Shown: piece by piece, positions 9,735 through 18,652 of the stretch
Layout: every line of letters begins with the position of its first letter
Numbering within the stretch: position 1 is the stretch's first letter
Source: Monodelphis domestica
Lineage: Eukaryota; Chordata; Mammalia; Didelphimorphia; Didelphidae
Reading direction: 5' to 3'
Assembly (NCBI RefSeq): GCF_027887165.1
Contig: NC_077232.1
Span: 6,481,391 to 6,545,390, forward strand
DNA: 64,000 nucleotides
The notes under the pieces: generated by a model
What the model was told of the DNA's origin: nothing
Databases searched by the model: none
What the model saw: only the letters and a program-made list of their open reading frames with translations
Translations under genes and position numbers: made by a program

Positions 9735-10275
9735 CTCAGGCACTTATTAACTGTGTGACTCTGGACAAGTCACATAACTTCTGTTTGCCTTTATTTACTG
9801 GAGAAGGAAATCAAATCACTCCAGTGTCCTTGCCAAGAAAACCTCATGAGCAGTTACAGTCCATGAGGTCAAGAAGAGTCAGACACACTGAACAATCTCT
9901 CCCTGACCCTGCAGCACGTGCACGGCCTCCTCTCCCCATTCGCACCCCCAACAACCCAGGGTTTGCTCTCTCCCTGGGACCACCTGGAGACTAGCAGCTT
10001 CTCAGCTTCTCAGTTTCCCCCCCAAACTCTCATCCTCCCTTAGCCTCCTGCCAGCTCCCTGGGGAGCTCCAGACCAGCCTCACTGAGGTAGATCTCCTTG
10101 TCTGCCCCCCCCCCCCTTCTTCTCTTGCTCCTCTCATATCTTCTACTTTTCTACTCCAGGGATTCGCAGGCCCCTTCCAGCTGGGGATCTCTGATGCTTT
10201 GCCCCTAAGGATGCCTCACTGAGCAGGCCTGAGGACAAAGGGGAGGATCTCAGGAGATGCAGTCTGTAAACAGGA
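9735..10275 (+). repeat. Inverted duplication, left arm (541 bp)
   Basis: Reverse complement of 11839-12376 at roughly 98% identity by eye. It contains the 3' half of a SINE-B and about 370 bp of otherwise unique DNA (for example 'gcagcacgtgcacggcctcc'). A poly-C run is two bases longer than its counterpart. The left edge falls inside the SINE, while the right arm keeps the whole SINE, so the right arm looks ancestral. Confidence 0.93.
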
Positions 10276-10581
10276 TCCAGCAGCCCCAAGGCAAGAGATC
10301 AGCACCCAAGGATCCCCAGAGATGACAAAGCACCCCTGAGAATACAGATAGAGCCTCCTGGGCCAGCCTATTAGGACAACCTCTGAAGAAGCCTAACCTA
10401 GACATGGCTGGTAGCAAGGACCCAGCTGCCACCCACCTTTTGACTTAGAAGTCAGCCCTGCCCAGTTGTCCTCTGCTAGGAAGGCCCCCTGGCATGGCTC
10501 TGTCTGACCTTCCTGGGGTCAGACTCAACACAGAGGCTCTTGGAGCCCAAGGAAAAGTCATTAGAATGGGGGGGGGACTAA

Positions 10582-10582
10582 G

Positions 10583-10634
<52 letters not shown>
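10582..10634. repeat. (ATC)n microsatellite
   Basis: About 17 uninterrupted tri-nucleotide units. The poly-His frame is an artefact. 10276-10580 is unique DNA. Confidence 0.97.
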
Positions 10635-10694
10635 TCCCTTGAAATCCACCAGCCTCCTAACTTTGCTGTTTCTATTATGGGTTTGACTAATCTG

Positions 10695-10906
10695 TTTTGT
10701 TTTGTTTTTTAACTCTTACTTTCCATCTCAGAATCAATACTAAGTTTTGGTTCCAAGGCAGAAGAGAGGTAAGAGCCAGGCAATGAGAGTCAGGTGACTT
10801 GCCCAGGGTCACACAGCCAGGAAGTAACTGAGACTAGATTTGAACCCAGAACCTCCCATTTCCCTGCCTGGCTGTCTCTATCCACTGAGCCACCAAGCTG
10901 TCTCAC
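10695..10906 (-). repeat. SINE-A, full length
   Basis: Minus-strand copy from its T-rich tail (ttttgttttgttttttaa) to the 5' head (ccaccaagctgtctc). Confidence 0.9.
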
Positions 10907-11216
10907 TCAGTCAATCTGAGAAGCAACTCAGTTTTCAACCTAGTATCCATTCATCCTTGACTTTTCTCTCACTTACCTGTCTATAGACAACCAGTAGCTT
11001 TCAGACTCTTCTCTCCCTCTTTTCAACACATTTAGCTCTATTGGCACAGCATAAGGGCCCATTTGGGGAACCTCCATCCAGAAGCTAGAGTTCTTCCTGC
11101 TTTGAATTTGTGCCATGGTAGAAAGAGCTCTGCCTTAGGAGTCTGGTGAAACTTAATTTCTCCGAACCTCAGTTTCTTTTGTTGTAAAATAGGAACAATA
11201 ATAGCTAGTATACTAA

Positions 11217-11268
11217 CTGCTAGTCTCCAGGTGGTCCCAGGGAGAGAGCAAACCCTGGGTTGTTGGGG
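11217..11268. repeat. 52-bp templated copy of part of the inverted duplication
   Basis: Identical by eye to about 12114-12165, same orientation as the right arm. It sits inside a MIR-like remnant (11150-11290) and ends in 'gggttgttgg', a word the MIR consensus also contains, so the insertion may have been joined through microhomology. Confidence 0.85.
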
Positions 11269-11311
11269 TTACTATGAAGGTCAGAAGCTCTAGATTCCTT
11301 TAAGGAAATAG

Positions 11312-11731
11312 GGAAGAGAGGAAGAAAGGAAGGGAAGGAGGGAGGAAGGAAGGGAGAGAGGAAGAAAGGAAGGGAAGGAGGGAAGGAAGGAAGGAAGGAA
11401 GGAAGGAAGGAAGGAAGGAAGGAAGGAAGGAAGGAAGGAAGGAAGGAAGGAAGGAAGGAAGGAAAGAAGGAAGGAAGAAAGGAAGAAAGGAAGGAAGAAA
11501 AGAGGGAAGGAAGGAAGAGAAGATGGAAGGAAGGAAAGAAGGAAGGAAGGGAGGGAGGAAGGAAGGAAGGAAGGAAGGAAGGAAGGAAGGAAGGAAGGAA
11601 GGAAGGAAGGAAGGAAGGAAGGAAGGAAGGAAGGAAGGAAGAAAGGAAGGAAGAAAAGAGGGAAGGAAGGAAGAGAAGATGGAAGGAAGGAAAGAAGGAA
11701 GGAAGGGAGGGAGGAAGGAAGGAAAGATGGG
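11312..11731. repeat. (GGAA)n satellite with higher-order units
   Basis: About 420 bp of GGAA repeats. Two imperfect blocks are duplicated inside it: one with 'agaaaagagggaaggaagga' and 'agagaagatgg' at 11490-11560 and 11650-11720, the other, a 28-bp 'gaggaagaaagg' unit, at about 11317 and 11358. Long open frames on both strands here are artefacts. 11740-11835 is a fragment of the 'tactatgtgcca' family. Confidence 0.97.
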
Positions 11732-11838
11732 TGGAAACATGCAGTTATTAAGTGTTTATTATGTTCCAGGCACTGGGTAAAGAGTTTCTAATTATTTCAT
11801 TTGTCTTGACAACAACCCTGGGATGTAGATGCTACAGT

Positions 11839-12376
11839 TCCTGTTTACAGACTGCATCTCCTGAGATCCTCCCCTTTGTCCTCAGGCCTGCTCAGTGAGG
11901 CATCCTTAGGGGCAAAGCATCAGAGATCCCCAGCTGGAAGGGGCCTGCGAATCCCTGAGTAGAAAAGTAGAAGATATGAGAGGAGCAAGAGAAGAAGGGG
12001 GGGGGGCAGACAAGGAGATCTACCTCGGTGAGGCTGGTCTGGAGCTCCCCAGGGAGCTGGCAGGAGGCTAAGGGAGGATGAGAGTTTGGGGGGGAAACTG
12101 AGAAGCTGAGAAGCTGCTAGTCTCCAGGTGGTCCCAGGGAGAGAGCAAACCCTGGGTTGTTGGGGGTGCGAATGGGGAGAGGAGGCCGTGCACGTGCTGC
12201 AGGGTCAGGGAGAGATTGTTCAGTGTGTCTGACTCTTCTTGACCTCATGGACTGTAACTGCTCATGAGGTTTTCTTGGCAAGGACACTGGAGTGGCTAGA
12301 TTTCCTTCTCCAGTAAATAAAGGCAAACAGAAGTTAAGTGACTTGTCCAGAGTCACACAGTTAATAAGGGCCTGAG
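11839..12376 (-). repeat. Inverted duplication, right arm (538 bp)
   Basis: Inverted copy of 9735-10275. The 1563-bp spacer between the arms holds the ATC array, a SINE-A, the 52-bp fragment and the GGAA satellite. Here the SINE-B continues without a break to 12447, which marks this arm as the source. Confidence 0.93.
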
Positions 12377-12447
12377 GTCACATTTGAACTCACATCTTCC
12401 TGACTTCAGGCCCAACATTCTATCCACTGAGCCATCTATTTGCCCCC
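12215..12447 (-). repeat. SINE-B, full length
   Basis: Minus-strand copy. Its 3' part up to 12376 is shared with the left arm of the inverted duplication; the 5' head ('actgagccatctatttgccc') is not. Confidence 0.88.
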
Positions 12448-12454
12448 AATGTCT

Positions 12455-12768
12455 TAGGTCAGTCAGTCAATAAGGATTTTTAAAGCACCAACTGTGTGCC
12501 ATGAACTAGGCTAACTGCTGGGGAAACAGAGAGATCCTGCCCTCAGGGAGTTCTCAGTATAATAGGGAAGCAACATCAACATGAAATACATAGGAGAAAG
12601 TGAGGCTAAATCTTAGAGGGAGGGCATTATAATTAGGGGGGGATCAGGAAAGGCTCTTTGTAGGAAGTAGGATTTTAGTTCAGGACTTAAGGGAAGACTA
12701 GGAGATAAGGAAGGAGAGAATTCCCTGCATGGGAGACAGCCCGTAAAAAACGCCCAAAGTGGAAAGTG
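12455..12768 (+). repeat. Dispersed 'tactatgtgcca' family, left part
   Basis: Host element interrupted by the L1 pair. It resumes at 13888-13955 ('ccaaagtagggaaatggagt...cttgtgccagg'). Confidence 0.7.
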
Positions 12769-13325
12769 TTTATACAAAAATATTTTTTAAAAGAAATTTA
12801 AATTAATTTATTTAGTCAATTTATAACATTATTTCTTGGTTACAAGAATCCTATTTTTCCCTCCCTCTCCTCCCCCTCCCCCCTCCCTCAGCCGACGCAC
12901 CATTCCACTGGGTATCACATGTGTCCCCGATCAGAACCCATTTCCATGTTGTTGGTGTTTGCATTAGGATGTTCATTTAGAGTCTCCATCCCCAGCCATA
13001 TCCCCTCGACCCATGTGATCAAGCAGTTGTTTTTCTTCGGTGTTTCTACTCCCACAGTTTTTCCTCTGAATGTGGATAGTGTTCTTTCTCATAGATCCCT
13101 CTGGGTTGTTCAGGATCACTGCATTGCCACTAATGGAGAAGTCCATTACCTTTGATTGTGCCACAGTGTATCAGTCTCTCTGTACAATGTTCTCCTGGTT
13201 CTGCTCCTTTCACTCTGCATCAGTTCCTGGAGGTTGTTCCAGTTCACATGGAATTCCTCCAGTTCATTATTCCTTTGAGCACAATAGTATTATTCCATTA
13301 CCAACAGATGCCACAATTCGAAGGG
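12769..13325 (-). mobile_element. L1 3' end, minus strand (left arm of head-to-head pair)
   Basis: Carries the L1 ORF2 C-terminal region and 3' UTR. The antisense reads MIVPQCISL...; the sense gives the WGMAEQIVVYVGDGILLCSKE-type motif found also at 54473-54940. The 3' end lies at the left, with an A/T-rich tail. The 5' end stops at about 13325, where the second L1 begins in the opposite sense. Confidence 0.85.
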
Positions 13326-13887
13326 CATCCAGAAAATGAGGAGATGCCCTTCCATTGGGGAATGGCTGAACAAATTGTGGTATATGTTGGTGATGGAATA
13401 CTATTGTGCTCAAAGGAATAATAAAGTGGAGGAACTCCATGTGAACTGGAACAACCTCCAGGAACTGATGCAGAGTGAAAGGAGCAGAACCAGGAGAACA
13501 TTGTACACAGAGACTGATACACTGTGGCACAATCAAAAGTAATGGACTTCGCCACTAGCAGCAATGCAATGATACAGGGCAATCCAGAGGGATTTATGAG
13601 AAAAATGCTCTCCACATACTGAGAAAGAACCGAGGGAGCAGAAACACAGAAGTAAATATCGCTTGTTTGTGTGGGTGTAGGACTTAGGGTTTGGGTTTTA
13701 AAAGATTACCCTATTACAAAAATGAATGATAAGGAAATAGGTTTGGAGTAATAACCCAATGGAATTGCTTGTCAGCTCCAGGAAGGGGGAGGAAAGAGGA
13801 GAGGGAGACAACATGAATAATGTAACTGTGGAAATTTCTTTAAATTAAATTTTAAATTAAAAAACAATGAAAAAACATATTTTAAGT
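13326..13887 (+). mobile_element. L1 3' end, plus strand (right arm of head-to-head pair)
   Basis: Same ORF2 region as the left arm but in plus orientation ('tccattggggaatggctgaa' at about 13350, 'caaaggaataataaagtgga' at about 13410), ending in an A-rich tail near 13865. The last 150 bp differ from the left arm, so the arms come from different L1 copies or subfamilies rather than from a simple duplication. Confidence 0.85.
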
Positions 13888-13956
13888 CCAAAGTAGGGAA
13901 ATGGAGTATCTTGTGCCAGGAATAAATGTCTTGCATCTGGAAGGATTTTTGTAAAA

Positions 13957-14205
13957 GGCAGCTAAGTGGCACGTTGGATCGAGTGCCAGACTTGAAGTCA
14001 GGGAGACTCCTCTTCCCGAGCTCAAATCTGGTCTCAGACATTACCAGCGCTGTGACCCTGGGCAAGTCACTTCACTCTGGTTGCCTCAGTTTCCTCACCT
14101 GTAAAACAAACTGGATAAGGAAATGGCAGACCCTTCCAGTATCTCTGCCAAGAAGCCCCTAAATGGGGCCACACAGGGCTGGACACAACTGAAAGACAAC
14201 GAACT
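13957..14205 (+). repeat. SINE-B, full length
   Basis: Plus-strand copy from 'ggcagctaagtggcacgttgg' split across positions 13957-13977 to the 'acacaactgaaagacaac' 3' end. Confidence 0.88.
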
Positions 14206-14314
14206 TCTGAACTTCCAGCACAGTAAAAAATGTGACTCCAAAGCCCTAATTTCAAGGCTACAGAAAGTTCCTACTAGTGTGAATTATCGTGAAAAGTTGA
14301 ATGAGCGGCATTGC

Positions 14315-14328
14315 CCACCAGGTGGCGC
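14315..14328 (+). promoter_or_regulatory. CTCF consensus site 1 (plus orientation)
   Basis: CCACCAGGTGGCGC fits CCASYAGRKGGCRS at all 14 positions. It lies outside the SINE that ends at 14205. Confidence 0.62.
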
Positions 14329-14406
14329 TATACTTGAACGAGCTCTTAGTCTGGCGGATGCTTGAGTCACAGCCCTTCCCTAAGAGGGTGCAGGACCGCA
14401 CTGCTG

Positions 14407-14420
14407 CCACCAGAGGGCAC
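14407..14420 (+). promoter_or_regulatory. CTCF consensus site 2 (plus orientation)
   Basis: CCACCAGAGGGCAC, again 14 of 14, same orientation and 92 bp from site 1. The pair borders the GC-rich block at 14640-15360. Confidence 0.62.
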
Positions 14421-14604
14421 TCCGACAGCAAACACGGCCTCCCCGACATCCCGCCCACTTTGGATTAACCTTGGACCTCTCTGAATTTCACCTCGGGCTT
14501 GCAATGGCTGCAATCTTGCTCAAGATATTGGGTGTTCAGGACACCGCGCCCAGCGAATTTCTCAGCTCACTCCCCATTGCATTCCACGTACTGTGATCTC
14601 ACGA

Positions 14605-14624
14605 TTTATTGTACATGAAATAAA
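14605..14624. terminator. Overlapping poly(A) signals on both strands
   Basis: Minus-strand AATAAA at 14605-14610 and plus-strand AATAAA at 14619-14624, within 20 bp. They could end transcripts from both directions. No transcript is proven on either side. Confidence 0.3.
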
Positions 14625-14639
14625 GCACAAAGGAAACCC

Positions 14640-15360
14640 CAACCTCCTTGGCTCTCTTCCCGGGGGCGAGCGGGGCAGGGAGGACGCCTGGCTCCGCGGA
14701 GCTGCCCAGCTCACCGGCATGCCCGCTGGCTGGCGGCAGTCCCAGGAAACCTGCGGGCTCCCAGGGGCTCCCCGCCTGGCCAGCCCGGGCCACACTCTCC
14801 TCTCTAGGAATTCGGAAGCCCTTCAGAGAACGGAAGGCAGGAAGCCCCAAGGCCGATGAAAGAGCTGGAGAGCATCCTTCGGCCCTGGGGAGGGGGGGGG
14901 GCGCTTCTGTCAGCAGCCTCGGGGTGCCCGGCACAAGCTCTGCTCGGTCCCCCTCTGCGGAAGATCGCCACAAAAAGGAAGAGGGGACTTCAGGGGCCCC
15001 CGAGCTTCCGCCCCCCAACACGCCCGCGCGCACCCCTTTTACCTCGGGGTCTCGGGGCAGACTGGAGTGTTCCTTTAAGGACGAATTACAAAAGGAGGGT
15101 TTGCTCGGAAGGGAGGCTGAGGGGACGCAGCCCCGGGGCTGGAGGCCATAGGCGGGGACCCAAAGGGAGACAGCCAGGCCTCTCCTGGCAAAGGAGGATG
15201 TACAAGGCGAAAGCAGACAGGCCAGAAGAGCCCTGCCTGCCCAGAGCTGCCAGTCTGCCTGGAGGGAGAGCAGCGGGCAGAGAGCTAGGGGCAACAGTAA
15301 AGAGCAGCGATGAGCGCTGGCTCCCTTTTCCACTGAAGGCTCGCCAAGGGTTGCACCTAG
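14640..15360. other. GC-rich, CpG-containing block
   Basis: Clearly richer in G+C and CpG than its surroundings and repeat-free. Long frames are open on both strands (342 codons minus, 167-169 codons plus), as expected in GC-rich DNA with few stop triplets. Amino-acid content does not favour any of them. It may be an exon, UTR or island linked with the promoter at 15.7 kb. Confidence 0.45.
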
Positions 15361-15375
15361 TCTAGATGAGCTCAC

Positions 15376-15700
15376 CTGAGCCTTCTGGGCTCCCAGAGGT
15401 GGTGAAAGAAGGAACAGAAAAGGCTCCCCGCTCCCCAGGGCAGGAACCCATCCAACTCCTGCCATGCGGGTGCCCAGGCAGTGTTTCAGGTGGAAAGTGC
15501 TGCCCCAGGGCCCAAGTGGGAGAAAAAAGGCTTCAGAAGCCCGGAGGGGGCGGGGATACATTGGTTGGGCTTCCAGAGCACCACTCAAATGTAATATGTA
15601 GCCTTTGGCTCCCACAACCCCTCCCACAAGACAATCTGGCTACTATTGGTGTATCCTCAAGAAGGCCATATGCACCCCTGAGGCCATGTAGCTGGCCCCC
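15376..15700 (-). other. Candidate non-coding first exon, minus strand
   Basis: A consensus donor CAG|GTGAGC reads on the minus strand with its exon end at 15376, about 330 bp downstream of the ETS sites at 15706. Splicing to the acceptor at 7985-7990 would give the MVTTRSQ-encoding exon a 5' UTR with an intron of about 7.4 kb. This is inference from signals only. Confidence 0.28.
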
Positions 15701-15800
15701 ACCGCACTTCCGGAAGGGGCACCTCTTTCACTGGTGGTCAGTGAGAGGAGCACCCTATGTGGGGGCCACTCTCGTAGGTGCTACTTCCGGTGACGTAATC
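15700..15800. promoter_or_regulatory. ETS/CRE promoter, possibly bidirectional
   Basis: A palindromic ETS site ACTTCCGGAAG lies at 15706-15716. At 15783-15798 an ETS core ACTTCCGG abuts a CRE-like TGACGTAA, a composite typical of housekeeping promoters. There is no TATA box. A plus-strand start at about 15800-15830 and a minus-strand start at about 15700 would both fit. Confidence 0.5.
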
Positions 15801-15804
15801 CTTT

Positions 15805-15893
15805 GCTGTGGCGCCTTGTTCTGAGAGTAACTGAAGGAGAACGAGGCGCTGCACAAAGGATCCTGTGGCTGCCCAGTGGAAGACGTAGGCATG
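15805..15893 (+). other. Candidate plus-strand first exon ending in ATG|gtgagc
   Basis: Just downstream of the ETS/CRE element, the sequence ends in an ATG at 15891-15893 followed directly by a consensus donor gtgagc, a layout known from several small housekeeping genes. An acceptor 'ttactcttttgttttag' at 16506 could join it to a frame reading VKRFEVADQML and a stop, a peptide of only 12 residues. The transcript is therefore more likely non-coding or uses another acceptor. The 5' boundary is a guess. Confidence 0.33.
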
Positions 15894-16740
15894 GTGAGCG
15901 GTGATCTGGGGGAGGGGATTCTGCCCTGTGTAGACTGCTGCCTGGTATAGTGGTGGCAGTGATGGGCCTGTGTGAGGTGTGACAGGCCCATGGCAGTCAG
16001 TGCTGCAGCCTCCGCTATCCCAGACAGCGCCATACAGGTTTGTTCATCTTTTTTTATAGTCCAGTCTGAGGGACAGTGAACTGGCCCCTGTGTAAAGAGT
16101 CTGGGGACAGTGTCTAGAGACACTTGCAGCCACCCTAGAGAAATAAGTGATGGGGATGTGCTTCTGGTGACATCTCCTAGCCCTGGGGAAGAGCCAAAGA
16201 GGTCATGGGAATACCTTGGGGGCAGTTTGGAGCCTAGAGACACGGACATTGCCATGTCTGGTTCTGCTGGCCTCTTTGGTTGGCCTTAATTGTATCCCTT
16301 CTCTCTTCTCTTCTCCTCCTTCTTGCCCTCCCTCCTCTCTCTGCGTCTCTCTCTTGCTTGCTTGCTCATGATTTGACTCTATTGCTGCTAAGAGACAGTG
16401 TTCTAAGGGAAGAAGCCATGGACGTCTCCCTCCAAGCTGACACAGACCCCTTGGCCAAAGGTCTCCATCCTTTGCCTCAGCCTCAGCGTTTACTCTTTTG
16501 TTTTAGGTGAAGAGATTTGAGGTTGCAGACCAGATGCTGTGAAAAACCAGGAGGGTTTCTAGGCAACCAGGGAGCCTAAGGAGCCTGAGATTCCAGGCCG
16601 GGCTGAGCCCTGAGGTACTGAGGAGCATCCTTCAGCATCCCTGACAGTGTGCTTTTGAGTACTGTGGTTCTTTATCTTGAAAGGAAATGGCTCTTCCTTA
16701 AAACCGATTGAAGGGAAGTGCCTCAAAGGAACTGGGCCAA
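15894..16740 (+). other. Putative intron and second exon; otherwise unique DNA
   Basis: Pyrimidine-rich tracts at 16290-16350 and 16480-16505 lead to the acceptor at 16506. No recognised repeat. The 76-codon frame at 16280-16510 is a product of the CT-rich stretch. Confidence 0.3.
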
Positions 16741-16759
16741 TAGTCCGTCACTGGTAGCC

Positions 16760-17735
16760 AGGATTCCAGCTGGCACTATCAGAGAAAGATACCTCAAACC
16801 TTGAGAACCCAGAACCACCAAAGTAGTTAGAAAGAGCAAGTCTTTAATCAGGAGGAGGAAGCCGATGCTCTATTGGCCACCACACAGAGCCAAGCTCAGG
16901 GACTCGGGGAACACTGTCTCTGGGGAAAGTACCTCTAAAGGAGATCATCCAATGAGCTGAAGAACTTGGGGTCTTACATACCTTCTGGGGAATAAAGGAC
17001 AGAAAGACTCAGTGGATTGGCTTGTTACAGTGGAAATAAATAAGGGAGGGAGGATTCCCGCCAGGGGCTGGACTACCTCAAGAGAGAGGCTTAGATACAG
17101 TGGGGAAAACTGCCAGGAAAAAAGGCTACTTACAATTTGACTTTATCTGCGTATTCCACCTAAGCTGAGCTCTTTGGGGACTTGAAGGTTTATTGTTCAG
17201 TCTAAGACAAGATCGATCTGGGCCTTCCCTTAAGGCAGGTTCCCAAGGGACACAGGCCAACTAGGGCGTTCCATGAAACAAAGTGGCCAAAGGGTACCCC
17301 TAAAGCCCCGAGGCAAGATGGTAGCCTGGCTCTGGAATGTTGAGCCACAGCATACTTGTCTCGCCTGGCTTAGGAGTTGGAAGCTGAGGTTGATACTGTA
17401 AAAATGGACTGGAATCCAGGACTTCAATCCCCACAAGCCTTTGCTCCACTTCCCCAGAATGCTTTGTAATCTCACCTGGGCCGAGATCGAGAAGGTATTT
17501 AACCTGATTGCAAAAGCTTTTGCGGTCTCTTTTGGACTTCCATTTTGGGGCAGATGTGGCTCTTTCCATAATGTAGGTGAGGTCTTGTCTAGGCCTCTCT
17601 GGCCTGGGCACATTTTCCTTATCCTGTATTTTCTTTAATCCTTAATCTTCAATAAACCTCTAAAAATATAATACTCCTTCCAGAGAGAAACTAATTTCTA
17701 CCTGCCTCAGTCTCCCTTAAATTTTAATCTTTACA
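16760..17735. mobile_element. Probable fossil LTR sequence
   Basis: Contains an LTR-like run: 'tcttcaataaacctc' with a poly(A) signal at about 17650, C/T-rich U5-like sequence and an end near 17735 (ttacaa). The left part (16760-17220) may be a second LTR fragment in the opposite sense. No gag, pol or env region is seen. It is old and fragmentary; family not assigned. Confidence 0.38.
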
Positions 17736-18159
17736 ATACCTATGGCTGAATGCCAGTGAAACACCATTGACAAACTTAAAAATGATTTTGTGTACTCTAT
17801 TGTGCTGTGGATAAGTTGGTGGCCGAGACTCTTTTCTTATTTATTTTATAAACCAGAGTTCAGAACAAACTGGCTAACAGGAAATGTGAATTTCTGATAA
17901 CTAATGAGGAAATATTGGCACGTGCCCATTGACTGCCAAGATAGAACAACCTGGGATTATTGGGGGGGCTTGAGGTGAACCCCTGGGGTTCAGGAAGGGT
18001 GCCCTTTGCAAGGACGCAAGACTCCGAAACTTAGCTCAGAAATAAAAAATGTATTAATTGAGAAGGTACTGTTGAATTCTGCCTCCCAGAAGACATCACT
18101 TCTAGGGGCTTTAGACTCTTTTTTTTTCTTTTCAGATTGTGAAGTACTTTATTTTTTTT

Positions 18160-18245
18160 CCTTTTAAACATTATTTTATTTGGTCATTTTTAAACATATT
18201 CATTGGAAACAAAGATCATTTTCTTTTTCTCCCTTTCTACTCTTT
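18160..18245 (-). mobile_element. L1 3' UTR fragment
   Basis: 'taaacattattttatttggt' and 'ggaaacaaagatcattttct' match the 3' UTR of the L1 at 54112-54190 in the same orientation. Confidence 0.75.
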
Positions 18246-18431
18246 ACAACAGGCAATACTTGACAGAGGAGGCACAAGGGATGGGGGGCGTTGGTCATCT
18301 GACCAGGGTCAGCCTGAAGACATAGGGGGTGACCCCCATAGTTTAGGGGACAGATAGATATCTTAGATACAACCCGATGGCATCAAAGCATAGCTGGAGG
18401 TGTATCTCTGGGCCCATCTCAAAATCTAAAA

Positions 18432-18652
18432 GAGGGGGCAGCTGGATGGCTCAGTGGATTGAGAGCCAAGTCTAGAGATGAGAGGTCCTGGGTTCAAATC
18501 TGACCTCAGACACTTCCCAGCTGTGTAACCCTGGCTGGGCAAGTCACTGGACTCCCATTGCCTAGCCCTTACCACTCTTCTGCCTTGGAACCAATACACA
18601 GTATGGAGTCTAAGATAGAAGTTCAGGTTTAAAAAAAAAAAACAAAAACCTA
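18432..18652 (+). repeat. SINE-A, full length, young looking
   Basis: Complete from 'ggcagctggatggctcagtgg' (at 18437) to an A-rich tail at 18630-18652; a good reference copy. 18780-19490 is unassigned. Confidence 0.95.

Noticed and set aside
10494-10712. Poly-histidine protein
   Set aside because: The His run is the (ATC)n microsatellite; the rest is SINE tail.
11300-11780. 146-codon PSFL-repeat frame and its plus-strand partner
   Set aside because: Translation of the GGAA satellite on both strands.
14599-15627. 342-codon open frame on the minus strand
   Set aside because: Lies in GC-rich DNA where frames on both strands are open, starts without ATG, has a Leu/Ser/Pro/Gly/Arg composition typical of out-of-frame GC DNA, and would contain an AATAAA just before its stop.
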